From the NCBI GenBank assembly GCA_015064505.1, contig SVSB01000012.1, positions 1 to 57,272 of the forward strand: 57,272 nucleotides of DNA, given 5' to 3'. The notes under the pieces are model-generated. The model saw nothing but the letters and a program-made list of their open reading frames with translations. It was not told where the DNA came from and made no database searches. Below, piece after piece: positions 1-8,610 of this stretch. The DNA is from Oscillospiraceae bacterium (GTDB lineage: Bacteria; Bacillota; Clostridia; Oscillospirales; CAG-272). Made by a program: the position numbers and the translations under genes. The stretch's first letter is position 1; each line of letters starts with the position of its first letter.

Positions 1-39
1 TGTCTCGCTTTCTTAATTGAATTTTCCACAACATCCTCG

Positions 40-68
40 GCAAGCTGTTTATTTAGGCTTGCTTTTTT
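40..68 (+). terminator. Possible terminator; 1-129 otherwise holds no confident gene
   Basis: A 6-bp stem GCAAGC/GCTTGC with an 11-nt loop is followed on the plus strand by six T. It could end a plus-strand gene stopping near position 15-18 at the window edge. The minus strand of 1-120 is Lys-rich and open off the left edge but has no usable start. Confidence 0.3.
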
Positions 69-129
69 GTTGTGCGCTTTTTTGCGTTGGCTGTTTTTAA
101 GTTTTCAGAACATCCCCTTTTTTTGAAAT

Positions 130-1983
130 TTACTTAAGATCTGCCTTGGACCAGCCGTCGGTATTGTTCATACCCGCGTTCTTGTTGCTGTCCTCGGTAT
201 TGGTCTTGCCGTTGGAGGAATCGCGGTTTACGAGCTTAACGCGGTAAGCGATCTCTCCGTCCTTGATGTCGATAAGGCTCTTGGGGAATGCAAGCTCGTA
301 AACGATGCCGTTATCCATATCGGAAAGGATATCGTTTGCCAGACCGTCTACGGCAACGTGGTACTTGATGCCAAGCTCCTCTGCGGAAACCTCAACGTTC
401 TTGCCCTCGATGCTCTCGCGGCGCTCGACCTTGATATCGTCGTTTGTAAGAGTCATCATATACTGACCGGTCTTGCCGTCGTGGAAATAGACAACAAGCT
501 TATCGTTATCGGTAACGAAGTAATCAAGTCTTTCGCCGAGAAGATAGATATAATCGTCGTCGTGAGCGAGACGAACGGATACCTGAGCCTGAGAATCGGC
601 GCCCAGGAAAATAGCGTCCGTGCTTCCGTCCCAATCGGAGGTGGTTGCCGTAAGAGTGGGGGTAAGCCTGTTTGCGTTCACGCGATGGTTAAGATACATG
701 GTAGTAACCTTGGCTTTGAAATCCTCGGTACAGATAGTAAAGGCGGCACTGTGGGAGGTAAGCTTCTCGGAAGCGCCCCAATGCTCCGTATCGTCCCAAA
801 TGGTTACGGCATCGTAAAACTCCGTTGCGGTGCTGTTTGCAAGGCGGTAATTGAATTTACCGGACCAGTGATATGTAAGCACTACCTCGCCCGAATCAAA
901 CTGGCAGAGGTAAGGTCCAGCAAGATTGAACAGATTGGTCTTTCTGTTATCGGGACCCGTGGTGTCCATTCCCACGTCCTTCAGATAACCGTCGTTATTA
1001 TAGGAAATGGAGAACTTGTACGCATTATTGCTGGGATTGTGAGTTTCTACCGCAAGGGCGATGGTGCCGTTATTCAGCTGAATTGCAACGGGCATCTGGT
1101 CGTTATAGCGCTTTACGCCGTCCATGGTGCAAACGTAGCAACGCATAACGTACTGAGGCATCCAGGGAGCCTCCGTTACGTTGGGGGTCCAGGTCTTGCC
1201 GCCGTCCTTGGAGCGTATCATACCAACGCCGCTGGAGCGCAGATCAAAGCCGTGCTCAAGAATGGAGGGAGCGGTGCAGGAGAAGTATACGTATATCTCC
1301 CCCGTATCCACCTGAAGTGCGCAGGGCTCCCAGTTCGTGCCCTTATAAATGATCTGGGGCTCAGTCCAGGTCTTGCCCATATCGGAGGAGAAGCAAGCCA
1401 CGAGACCGTTCTCGCCGATGGCGGTCTGATAGGCCTTCTCTGCGCGGTAGGACGCCACGATCATAATTCTGCCGTCGTCAAGCACGAAGCTGTCGGGGGT
1501 CATATACTTAAGATTATCTTGCTTTCCGTTAACGGAAATAACCTTCTGATTCATAACCACGACGGGCTTGGACCAATTCTTGCAATCGGTACTGCGCATA
1601 CAGTATACCGATCCGCCGAGTCTGGTATTATGGAAGGTCATAATATAGTTGGAGTCATCCACCTTTTTGATACGGGTGTAGTACGCCTTAACGCCGCCCA
1701 TATCACCGGGCTCGAGAGTATAGGATTCGCGGTAATTGGAAACGAGGGTACTGTTCTTCTCCTCGCCTGCCGCAGAATCCAAGGGGTATACGGTTGTATT
1801 AAGCTGGGAGATCTTATGTATCTCCAAGGGTTTTACCTCGGGTAGCTCTATCACGGTGGTGACCTCCTCTGTTACGGGCTCGGTGGTAACTCCATCGGTT
1901 GTAGGATCAGTATCTACCGGGGGAACAGTCTCGCAGGCGGACAAGAGCATCACCGCCGCAAGAAGCAATAAAACCTTTTTCAT
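130..1983 (-). CDS. Lipoprotein with sialidase-like (BNR/Asp-box) propeller and C-terminal carbohydrate-binding-like domain
   Basis: Probably a surface-anchored protein that recognises or cleaves a glycan. The N-terminus is a lipoprotein signal peptide with lipobox LSAC (Cys17), followed by a Thr/Val/Pro/Asp-rich linker to about residue 45. Asp boxes of the sialidase type are at 199-206 (SSDMGKTW) and 258-265 (SKDGGKTW), with a degenerate one at 131-137, which points to a beta-propeller over about residues 90-430. The last 170 residues resemble a CBM9/DOMON-type beta-sandwich (DDDYIYL, VVYFHDG). The ATG is preceded by GGAGG at good spacing. The catalytic Arg triad and Tyr/Glu pair of true sialidases could not be assigned by eye, so enzyme activity is unproven. 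It lies about 100 nt downstream of the ABC exporter on the same strand and may be co-transcribed with it. Confidence 0.75.
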   Translation of the reverse strand: MKKVLLLLAAVMLLSACETVPPVDTDPTTDGVTTEPVTEEVTTVIELPEVKPLEIHKISQLNTTVYPLDSAAGEEKNSTLVSNYRESYTLEPGDMGGVKAYYTRIKKVDDSNYIMTFHNTRLGGSVYCMRSTDCKNWSKPVVVMNQKVISVNGKQDNLKYMTPDSFVLDDGRIMIVASYRAEKAYQTAIGENGLVACFSSDMGKTWTEPQIIYKGTNWEPCALQVDTGEIYVYFSCTAPSILEHGFDLRSSGVGMIRSKDGGKTWTPNVTEAPWMPQYVMRCYVCTMDGVKRYNDQMPVAIQLNNGTIALAVETHNPSNNAYKFSISYNNDGYLKDVGMDTTGPDNRKTNLFNLAGPYLCQFDSGEVVLTYHWSGKFNYRLANSTATEFYDAVTIWDDTEHWGASEKLTSHSAAFTICTEDFKAKVTTMYLNHRVNANRLTPTLTATTSDWDGSTDAIFLGADSQAQVSVRLAHDDDYIYLLGERLDYFVTDNDKLVVYFHDGKTGQYMMTLTNDDIKVERRESIEGKNVEVSAEELGIKYHVAVDGLANDILSDMDNGIVYELAFPKSLIDIKDGEIAYRVKLVNRDSSNGKTNTEDSNKNAGMNNTDGWSKADLK

Positions 1984-2081
1984 TTTTCCTCCAAGTTTGA
2001 ATTATATCGTTTTACAGTTTTATTCTATCAAAAGTCGATACAAATCACAAGTTTAATTTGCAGGGAAAAAATCCTTAATTT

Positions 2082-3992
2082 TTAGTCCAGCTCAAAAGCA
2101 CCGGTATACAAACGGTAATAAGTTCCCTTTGCTGCAATAAGATCCTCGTGGTTTCCACGTTCGATTATCCTGCCGTGATCAAGCACCATAATCACGTCGG
2201 AGTTCATAATGGTGGAAAGGCGGTGGGCAATAACGAATACCGTTCTTCCCTTCATCAGGCTGTCCATACCGCGGGAAACTATAGCCTCAGTACGGGTATC
2301 GATGGAGGACGTTGCCTCGTCAAGTATCATAACGGGCGGATCCGCAACTGCCGCACGGGCAATGGCAATAAGCTGGCGCTGACCCTGAGAAAGGTTTGCG
2401 CCGTTTCCCGTAAGCATGGTATCATATCCCTTGGGAAGCCTTGTTATGAAGTCATCCGCTCCCGCAAGCTTCGCTGCAGCCTTGCACTCTTCGTCCGTTG
2501 CGTCAAGTCTGCCGTAACGAATGTTATCAAGCACCGTGCCCGTGAACAGATTGGTATCCTGAAGCACGATACCGAGAGAGCGACGAAGGTCCGCTTTTTT
2601 GATCTTGTTGATATTTATGCCGTCGTAACGAACCTTGCCGTCGGCAATATCGTAGAAGCGGTTGATAAGATTGGTAATGGTGGTTTTACCTGCACCTGTC
2701 GCGCCAACGAAGGCAACCTTCTGACCGGGCTCCGCGTAAACGCTAACGTCCGTAAGAACCTGCTTTTCCCCATCGTAGGAGAAGTCCACCTCCGCAAGTC
2801 GAACGTCGCCCGCAAGGCGGGTATAAGTAATGGTACCGTCGCCGTGAGGATGCTTCCACGCCCAGATACCCGTGCGCTCACTGCACTCCTCAAGCTCGCC
2901 GTTAAGGTTTTCCTTGGCGTTAACGAGAGTAACGTATCCATCGTCTACCTCAGGGGTCTCATCCATCAGGGAGAAGATACGCTCCGCGCCAGCAAGCGCC
3001 ATAACAACGGAGTTTATCTGCTGAGAAAGCTGGTTTACGTTACCCGTAAACTGCTTCGTCATATTAAGGAACGGCACAACGACGCTGATGCCCAACGCCT
3101 GACCGGAAAGGCTGATATTGGGCGCGCCCGTCACAAGCAAAAGGCCGCCGATAAGCGCGGTAAGCACGTACAGCACGTTACCGATGTTCATAATAATGGG
3201 TCCAAGGGTGTTTGCATAGGCGTTTGCGCGGTATCCGTCCTGATAAAGGCCCTCGTTCAGCTTTTCAAAATCCGCCTCAGCGGCTTCCTCGTGGCAGAAC
3301 ACCTTAACAACGCGTTGACCCGTCATCATTTCCTGAACGAAGCCCTCAGCCTTACCCATTGCCTTCTGCTGACGCACGAAGTACTTTGCGGATCCGCCGC
3401 CCACGGTGCCCGATACCTTCATCATTATAAGCACACCGCCAACAACAAGGAGGGTAAGCCACAAGGAATAATAGAGCATTATGGAGAATACCACAAGCAC
3501 CACCGCCCCCGCCTTGATAAGGGTGGGAATGGACTGGGAAACAAGCTGACGGAGAGTGTCTATATCGTTGGTGTAATGGCTCATTATATCGCCGTGGCGA
3601 TGGGTATCAAAGTACTTAACGGGCAGATCCTGCATTTTTTCAAACATCGCACAGCGCATCTTTGAAAGGAAGCCCTGAGTGATATAAGCCATCATCTGCG
3701 TGTACGCAATGGTGGAAGCAACGCTGAGCACGTACAGTGTGATAAGCAGGACGATAACGGGGATAAGCTCCGCTCTCGCAGACGCCCAATCGCCGCTTAC
3801 GATCCATTTTTCAATTATCTCAATGACCTTCTTGGTGAACAGCGAAGGAATAGCGGAAACACCTGCAGAAAACAGTATGCAAAGACCCGTAACGGGTACG
3901 AGCACGGGATAGAAGCCGAAGAGCATTTTTATAACTCTTCCCAGCTTTTTGAAATCTATCTTACGGGGCGGCATTTTTTCATTCTTCTTCAT
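2082..3992 (-). CDS. ABC exporter subunit with consensus ATPase site (BmrD/LmrD-type half-transporter)
   Basis: Membrane half-transporter (636 aa): six-helix permease domain (to about 330) and ATPase domain. Walker A GATGAGKTT is at 430-438, the Walker B Glu is present (MILDEA) and the H-loop His is present (IAHR), but the signature is degenerate (LSQGQ). A 40-residue insertion precedes the nucleotide-binding domain at about 355-395, as is common in BmrD-type subunits. The ATG at 3992 is preferred over the upstream in-frame start at 4052 because AGGGGAGG sits 8-9 nt before it. It overlaps the stop of the partner gene by 14 nt, so the two are translationally coupled. It supplies the hydrolysis-competent half-site of a heterodimer. 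The substrate is unknown; lipids, drugs or peptides are typical for the family. Confidence 0.88.
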   Translation of the reverse strand: MKKNEKMPPRKIDFKKLGRVIKMLFGFYPVLVPVTGLCILFSAGVSAIPSLFTKKVIEIIEKWIVSGDWASARAELIPVIVLLITLYVLSVASTIAYTQMMAYITQGFLSKMRCAMFEKMQDLPVKYFDTHRHGDIMSHYTNDIDTLRQLVSQSIPTLIKAGAVVLVVFSIMLYYSLWLTLLVVGGVLIMMKVSGTVGGGSAKYFVRQQKAMGKAEGFVQEMMTGQRVVKVFCHEEAAEADFEKLNEGLYQDGYRANAYANTLGPIIMNIGNVLYVLTALIGGLLLVTGAPNISLSGQALGISVVVPFLNMTKQFTGNVNQLSQQINSVVMALAGAERIFSLMDETPEVDDGYVTLVNAKENLNGELEECSERTGIWAWKHPHGDGTITYTRLAGDVRLAEVDFSYDGEKQVLTDVSVYAEPGQKVAFVGATGAGKTTITNLINRFYDIADGKVRYDGININKIKKADLRRSLGIVLQDTNLFTGTVLDNIRYGRLDATDEECKAAAKLAGADDFITRLPKGYDTMLTGNGANLSQGQRQLIAIARAAVADPPVMILDEATSSIDTRTEAIVSRGMDSLMKGRTVFVIAHRLSTIMNSDVIMVLDHGRIIERGNHEDLIAAKGTYYRLYTGAFELD

Positions 3993-5727
3993 TATCCTTA
4001 CCTCCCCTCGTCTGCTGCTCGTATACCTCGCGGTAAATATCGCTCTTTTCAAGGAGCTCCGTATGGGTGCCCACAGCCGTTACGGCACCGTTATCCATTA
4101 CTATTATCTTATCCGCGTTCTCAACGGAGGAGATACGCTGTGCGATAATGATCTTAGTGGTTGTGGGTATGTATTCCGCAAATCCGCGGCGAATAAGCGC
4201 GTCCGTTTTCGTATCAACGGCGCTGGTGGAATCATCCAGAATAAGGATCTTCGGCTTTTTCAGGAGGGCACGGGCAATGCAGAGGCGCTGCTTCTGACCG
4301 CCGCTGACGTTGGTTCCTCCCTGCTCTATCATAGTATCGTATCCATCGGGGAAGGAAGAAACGAAATCGTGAGCCTGAGCAAGCTTGCAGGCGGCGATCA
4401 TCTCTTCGTCGCTTGCGTCCTTGTTGCCCCAACGGAGATTATCCTTGATAGTACCGGAGAACAGCAGATTCTTCTGCAGAACTACGGCAACGCCGTCGCG
4501 CAACGCCTGCAGATCGTACTCCTTGACGTCAACGCCGCCGACTCTTACGGTTCCCTCCGTCGTATCGTAAAGACGGGAGATAAGCTGAATAAGAGTGGAT
4601 TTTCCGGAGCCTGTACCGCCGATGATTCCAACGGTCTCGCCGGAATTTATCTTTACGTTTACGTCGGAGAGCGCGAACTTTTCCGCCTCCGCCGAATACT
4701 TGAAGCTTACGTTATCAAACTCCACGGAGCCGTCGGCAATATCAAGAACGGGATCTGCGGGAGCTGTTATAGCGGGCTCCTCGCACAGCACCTCGTCGAT
4801 ACGGCGGGCGCTTTCCGCGGATATGGTGATCATAACGTAGATCATGGAAAGCATCATAAGGGACATCAGCACCTGCATACCGTAGGTAAGCATTGCGGAA
4901 AGCTGACCGACGTCGATGGTGCTTCCGGAGCTGGAAACGATCAGATGTGCGCCCACGAACATAACGAAAACCATATTGAAGTAGACGCAGAACTGCATAA
5001 GGGGATCGTTGAAGGCAACGATGCGCTCCGCCTTGGTGAAATCGCGGCGGATGTTATCGGAGGCTTCCGCAAACTTCTTCTTTTCGTGCTCCTCGCGGAC
5101 GAAGCCCTTTACCACGCGCATAGCCATAACGTTTTCCTCAATGGACTCGTTCAGCTTATCGTACTTGCGGAAAACGGCACGGAACGCGGGCATTGCCTTT
5201 TTTGCAATAAGCAGCAGACCGCAAACGAGGATCGGAATAACGATAACGAAGAGCATAGCAAGAGGACCGCCCATAATGAACGCCATAATTACGGAGAATA
5301 TAAGCATCATAGGACTGCGGATAGCGCCTCTGATTATCATCATGAAGCTCATCTGCACGTTACCTACGTCGGTGGTCATACGGGTAACGAGAGATGCGCT
5401 TGAAAATTTATCTATATTTTCAAATGAGAAAGTCTGTATTTTACCAAAGATGGAACGGCGCAAATTCTTTGCAAATCCCGCAGAGGCTCTTGCGGCGGTA
5501 AAGGACGCCGCCCAGCCGAAGCCAAGAGAAATAACTGCCATCAAAAGCAGTATAAGACCGCGGCGAACTATATCCTCAAGACCGCAGCCTCCCTTGATAT
5601 CGTTGATAAGATTGGAGATGATAAAGGGCATAAGGCACTCTATTATCGCTTCTCCCATAATTAAGAGCGGGGTAAGTATGGCGGGGCGCTTATATTCCCC
5701 GATACACCTCGCAAGGCGTTTAAGCAT
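3979..5727 (-). CDS. ABC exporter subunit with degenerate ATPase site (BmrC/LmrC-type half-transporter)
   Basis: Partner of the downstream half-transporter (582 aa; permease to about 320, then ATPase). Walker A GGTGSGKST is at 370-378 and the signature VSGGQ at 474-478 is canonical. The catalytic Glu after Walker B is Asp (ILDDS, Asp499) and the H-loop His is Gln (Gln530, IAQR). These are the mirror image of the changes in the partner, as in TM287/288, LmrCD and BmrCD, where one composite site is catalytic and the other is not. First gene of the pair, with a TTGATT-17-TATAAT promoter just upstream. Confidence 0.88.
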   Translation of the reverse strand: MLKRLARCIGEYKRPAILTPLLIMGEAIIECLMPFIISNLINDIKGGCGLEDIVRRGLILLLMAVISLGFGWAASFTAARASAGFAKNLRRSIFGKIQTFSFENIDKFSSASLVTRMTTDVGNVQMSFMMIIRGAIRSPMMLIFSVIMAFIMGGPLAMLFVIVIPILVCGLLLIAKKAMPAFRAVFRKYDKLNESIEENVMAMRVVKGFVREEHEKKKFAEASDNIRRDFTKAERIVAFNDPLMQFCVYFNMVFVMFVGAHLIVSSSGSTIDVGQLSAMLTYGMQVLMSLMMLSMIYVMITISAESARRIDEVLCEEPAITAPADPVLDIADGSVEFDNVSFKYSAEAEKFALSDVNVKINSGETVGIIGGTGSGKSTLIQLISRLYDTTEGTVRVGGVDVKEYDLQALRDGVAVVLQKNLLFSGTIKDNLRWGNKDASDEEMIAACKLAQAHDFVSSFPDGYDTMIEQGGTNVSGGQKQRLCIARALLKKPKILILDDSTSAVDTKTDALIRRGFAEYIPTTTKIIIAQRISSVENADKIIVMDNGAVTAVGTHTELLEKSDIYREVYEQQTRGGKDNEEE

Positions 5728-5759
5728 TTTCTCACTTCCTTAAAACATAATACACAGTA

Positions 5760-5788
5760 ATTATACTACTTTAGCTTTTTTAAATCAA
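5760..5788 (-). promoter_or_regulatory. Sigma-A-type promoter of the ABC exporter operon
   Basis: On the minus strand TTGATT (5783-5788), 17-nt spacer, TATAAT (5760-5765), about 33 nt before the start codon at 5727. Confidence 0.6.
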
Positions 5789-5802
5789 CATAAAAGTACA
5801 CA

Positions 5803-5829
5803 AAAAAGCTCCCCACGGGGAGCTTTTTT
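5803..5829. terminator. Rho-independent terminator after argH, bidirectional
   Basis: GC-rich stem AGCTCCCC/GGGGAGCT flanked by A and T runs on both sides. It lies a few bases after the argH stop on the minus strand and isolates argH from the ABC operon. Confidence 0.75.
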
Positions 5830-5833
5830 GTTA

Positions 5834-7213
5834 TTACATTTTATTTATCTGTTCTTTTACCCACTTGATCTGGGCTTCAACGCTCTCAACGGAGGTGCCT
5901 CCCTCGCTTATGCGCTTGCCAACGCAGGTCTCAAGGGCAATCTCGCCGTAAAGATCCTCGCCGAAAAGCTCGCTGTGGGCGCGATATTCTTCAAGAGAAA
6001 GCTCCTCAAGTACGCATTTTTTCTCAATGCATTCGGCAACGAGCTTGCCCGAGATCTTATAGGCGGCGCGGAAGGGCATTCCCTTCTTTACCAGATAATC
6101 CGCAAGATCCGTTGCGTTGATAAAGCCCGTCTGCGCCGCCTTTTTCATATTATCGGTGCGCACGGTCATGGTCTTTATCATTCCCGCAAAGACCTCAAGG
6201 CACATTTTTACCGTATCGCAGGCGTCGAATACGCCCTCCTTGTCCTCCTGCATATCCTTGTTATAAGCAAGGGGAAGACCCTTAAGGGTGGTGAGAAGAC
6301 CCATAAGATCACCGTACACTCTGCCCGTTTTGCCTCTTACAAGCTCCGCCATATCAGGGTTCTTCTTCTGGGGCATAATGGACGAGCCGGTAGAAAAGGT
6401 ATCGGAAAGCTCAATGAACTTGAATTCCCAGCTTGACCAGAGAATTACCTCCTCGGAGAAGCGGGAAAGGTGCATCATAAGTATGGAAAGATCGCTCATA
6501 AGCTCCGCGCAGAAATCTCTGTCGGAAACGCCGTCAAGAGAGTTAAGGCAGATGCCGTCAAAGCCCAGCTTTTCAGCCTCAAAGCGACGGTCGGTATCGT
6601 AGGTGGTGCCCGCAAGAGCGCAACAGCCGATGGGAGAAAGATTCATTCTTCTTCTGCAGTCGGCAAGGCGATCCGCATCGCGGAGAAGCATCATAGCGTA
6701 AGCCATAAGATGATGACCGAAGGTTATGGGCTGTGCTCTCTGCAAATGGGTGTATCCGGGCATAATAGTTGCCTTGTGGCTCTCGCTTACCTCGCAAAGC
6801 ACGGAAATAAGTGCCTTTGCGAGAGCGCGGATGGAATCTATCTCGTCACGCAGATACATACGGATGTCAAGAGCAACCTGATCGTTGCGGCTTCTTGCGG
6901 TATGGAGCTTCTTGCCCACGTCGCCGATGCGCTGGGTAAGCACCTGCTCCACGAACATGTGGATATCCTCGCATTCGGGATCAAAGGTAAGAGCTCCGCT
7001 TTCAAGATCCCCAAGGATACCCTCAAGACCGCAGATAAGCTCCTCTGCCTCCGCCTCGGTAATTATATTCTTTGCGGCAAGCATTGCGGCGTGCGCCATG
7101 CTTCCCGTAATATCCTGTCTGTACATTCTGCAATCAAAGCTGATAGAGGAATTGAAATCATCCGCCAGCTTGTCTACAACTCCGTCCGTTCTTCCGGACC
7201 ACATCTTTGCCAT
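5834..7213 (-). CDS. argH: Argininosuccinate lyase
   Basis: Cytoplasmic homotetrameric enzyme splitting argininosuccinate to arginine and fumarate, the last step of arginine synthesis. 459 aa, normal for the family. Conserved stretches of the fumarase/aspartase superfamily are all present: TARSRNDQ at 105-112, HLQRAQP at 156-162 and the signature loop GSSIMPQKKNPD at 276-287 with the catalytic Ser. The start at 7213 is used rather than the in-frame start at 7306 because GGAGG lies 6-7 nt upstream and the protein then begins MAKMWSGR, typical for ArgH. No argG is adjacent, so it is a monocistronic gene between its own promoter and terminator. Confidence 0.95.
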   Translation of the reverse strand: MAKMWSGRTDGVVDKLADDFNSSISFDCRMYRQDITGSMAHAAMLAAKNIITEAEAEELICGLEGILGDLESGALTFDPECEDIHMFVEQVLTQRIGDVGKKLHTARSRNDQVALDIRMYLRDEIDSIRALAKALISVLCEVSESHKATIMPGYTHLQRAQPITFGHHLMAYAMMLLRDADRLADCRRRMNLSPIGCCALAGTTYDTDRRFEAEKLGFDGICLNSLDGVSDRDFCAELMSDLSILMMHLSRFSEEVILWSSWEFKFIELSDTFSTGSSIMPQKKNPDMAELVRGKTGRVYGDLMGLLTTLKGLPLAYNKDMQEDKEGVFDACDTVKMCLEVFAGMIKTMTVRTDNMKKAAQTGFINATDLADYLVKKGMPFRAAYKISGKLVAECIEKKCVLEELSLEEYRAHSELFGEDLYGEIALETCVGKRISEGGTSVESVEAQIKWVKEQINKM

Positions 7214-7244
7214 AACGTCCTCCAATGGTATAATAAACGAGATA

Positions 7245-7273
7245 ATTATACAATCTGCGGGAAGGATTGTCAA
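7245..7273 (-). promoter_or_regulatory. Promoter of argH
   Basis: Perfect consensus TTGACA (7268-7273), 17 nt, TATAAT (7245-7250) on the minus strand. The expected start site is about 25 nt before the argH ATG. No ArgR-type box was recognised with confidence. Confidence 0.7.
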
Positions 7274-7355
7274 TACAATAGGTGCAATGAAATCCGCCTT
7301 GATCATCTTCTGCCCATGGCAGATATAACTGTAATAAATAGCGATGACGTACGTT

Positions 7356-7700
7356 CTAATTATTATTTTTCTTTGCAGTATTTATTGAAGAAATGAGTAT
7401 CTTCTTTATTTCAATACAATTCTCAAGTATCGTTTTATCATCATAATATCCGCTTTCAATAAGAAGCTCAATCCAATATTCACTTTCCGAGCACTCTTTT
7501 AATGCTATTTGCAATTTTGCAATAAAATCATTTTTGCCGTGTCCATAAAAAGCTTCTCTTATATTAGCACCTATACTTGTACCACTCCGAATAAGCTGAT
7601 TTGTAAGCACACTCTCTCTTTTGTCACTTTTTACTTTATTACACACTTTTATGATATCTAATGCAAACTGTTTTGATTTCTCAATTAATGGACTATTCAT
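7356..7700 (-). CDS. Four-helix-bundle protein (23S rRNA intervening-sequence / S23 family)
   Basis: Small all-helical protein (114 aa) of the S23/four-helix-bundle family, known from intervening sequences in 23S rRNA genes and as stand-alone intergenic genes. The family hallmarks are readable: N-terminal LIEKSKQFALDI, then LTNQLIRSGTSIGANIREA around 33-52, and a C-terminal helix with SESEYWIELL. AT content is higher than in neighbouring genes, in keeping with a mobile or recently acquired gene. The function is not established; Avd-like relatives bind nucleic acid. It is followed upstream by a repeat block next to tRNA-Lys. No reverse transcriptase or variable repeat is nearby, so it is not part of a diversity-generating retroelement here. 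Confidence 0.8.
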   Translation of the reverse strand: MNSPLIEKSKQFALDIIKVCNKVKSDKRESVLTNQLIRSGTSIGANIREAFYGHGKNDFIAKLQIALKECSESEYWIELLIESGYYDDKTILENCIEIKKILISSINTAKKNNN

Positions 7701-7717
7701 AAACGTTCTCTCAAAAA

Positions 7718-7837
7718 ACTTCTTCCCTTTTCACTATTACTTATCACTTTCAAAAATCGACAAGCTTTTAAGGAATAGTGAAGAGTGAATAGGTAATAAG
7801 TAAAATCGACAAGACTCTAACGAATCTTGTCGATTTT
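7718..7837 (-). repeat. tRNA-associated structured repeat, copy 1 (downstream of tRNA-Lys)
   Basis: Read on the minus strand, directly after the tRNA CCA: a hairpin AAAATCGACAAG/CTTGTCGATTTT followed by T (likely terminator), a tract of ACTTATTACC and TTCACTCTTCACTATT words, then a second CTTGTCGATTTTT and the inverse words GATAAGTAATAGTGA. The same order is found at 15535-15657 after a tRNA-Ser 3' end. Confidence 0.6.
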
Positions 7838-7913
7838 TGGTGCTCCTGCGGAGAGTCGAACTCCGGACACCTTGATTAAAAGTCAAGTGCTCTACCTACT
7901 GAGCTACAGGGGC
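7838..7913 (-). tRNA. tRNA-Lys (anticodon UUU)
   Basis: 76 nt including an encoded CCA. D stem GCTC/GAGC, anticodon stem CTTGA/TCAAG around loop CTTTTAA (anticodon TTT) and T stem CGGAG/CTCCG all pair. The acceptor stem is GCCCCTG/CAGGAGC with one C-A mismatch at pair 3-70; a T at position 3 would restore pairing. Confidence 0.92.
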
Positions 7914-7941
7914 GTTCGCCGCTTAAAAACGGCGCTTATAT

Positions 7942-7970
7942 ATGTTAGCACAAAGGTTTGCTTTTGTCAA
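7942..7970 (-). promoter_or_regulatory. Promoter of tRNA-Lys
   Basis: TTGACA (7965-7970), 17 nt, TAACAT (7942-7947) on the minus strand, about 29 nt before the tRNA 5' end. Confidence 0.6.
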
Positions 7971-8004
7971 CAGTTTTATGCTAAAAATCCCTTGAAATGC
8001 CCGT

Positions 8005-8373
8005 TTATTCCTCTGTTTCATCATCTTCCGTATCAACGGGAGCGTTTTCTGAAATGAGTTTTGAGATATACGCACCGTGCGCCATAGAATCATCCTCAAC
8101 GAAGGTGAGGGTGGGAGTTATGCGCAGATTAAGCTTCTGGGCAAGTATGCGCCTCAGGTATCCCGTTGCGCTGGCAAGTCCCTTTGCCGCCTCTGCCTTA
8201 TCGCCGCCGTATACGGAATAAAAAATCCTTGCCTCGCGGAGATCGGGAGCAACCTGTGCCTCCGTGATGCTTATCATACAATCGGTAACGCGGGGATCCT
8301 TTACGTCGCGCAAAGCAACGGAAAGCTCCTCTCTTACCGCATCGTTTATTCTTGCTCTTCTGTAAGATGCCAT
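8005..8373 (-). CDS. rbfA: Ribosome-binding factor A
   Basis: Cold-shock-associated factor that binds the 30S subunit and assists 16S rRNA 5'-end maturation. The 122-aa protein has the KH-like family pattern: N-terminal RRARINDAVREELS, DVKDPRV at 24-30, the strand-helix segment ARIFYSVYG and the C-terminal LRITPTLTFVEDDS. The acidic tail EDDETEE is typical. It is monocistronic here, not next to infB or truB as in many bacteria. The Shine-Dalgarno sequence before the ATG is weak. A TTGATA-17-TAAAAT promoter lies upstream. Confidence 0.93.
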   Translation of the reverse strand: MASYRRARINDAVREELSVALRDVKDPRVTDCMISITEAQVAPDLREARIFYSVYGGDKAEAAKGLASATGYLRRILAQKLNLRITPTLTFVEDDSMAHGAYISKLISENAPVDTEDDETEE

Positions 8374-8406
8374 ATTGAGTACCCGTTCTTTCTTTTTATC
8401 TTTTAT

Positions 8407-8435
8407 ATTTTACTCTAAAACCGCGAAAATATCAA
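8407..8435 (-). promoter_or_regulatory. Promoter of rbfA
   Basis: TTGATA (8430-8435), 17 nt, TAAAAT (8407-8412) on the minus strand, about 34 nt before the rbfA ATG. Confidence 0.55.
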
Positions 8436-8610
8436 TAGTTTTTAAAATAATTAGGCATTATCGACTCCTGATACGTTTTTTTACACTTCCGCGACATAAA
8501 AAACCAAAAATAGAAGCGGCACGACTGCACGCTTTGAGCAAATTCGCATCCTTTTGCGGGTACAATTGGAAATGCATAGGAAATCAACAAAAACGGAGGT
8601 TCAACACGCT

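Noticed and set aside
85..125. Minus-strand ATG TTC TGA followed by an open Lys-rich frame running off the left edge, suggesting a UGA-recoded or frameshifted gene start
   Set aside because: TGA is used as a normal stop by several genes of the window, the Shine-Dalgarno-like AGGGG touches the ATG, and the open frame is only about 40 codons before the edge.
358..1845. 495-codon plus-strand open frame opposite the sialidase-like gene
   Set aside because: Antisense shadow: no family similarity, no ribosome binding site, unlikely composition (His/Val/Ile-rich), and the minus-strand protein is clear. The same holds for long antisense frames at 2148-3665, 3949-5403, 38884-40104 and 52374-53789.
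7356..7700. Diversity-generating retroelement accessory (Avd-like) gene
   Set aside because: The protein belongs to the four-helix-bundle group, but no reverse transcriptase, template repeat or variable repeat is in the window.
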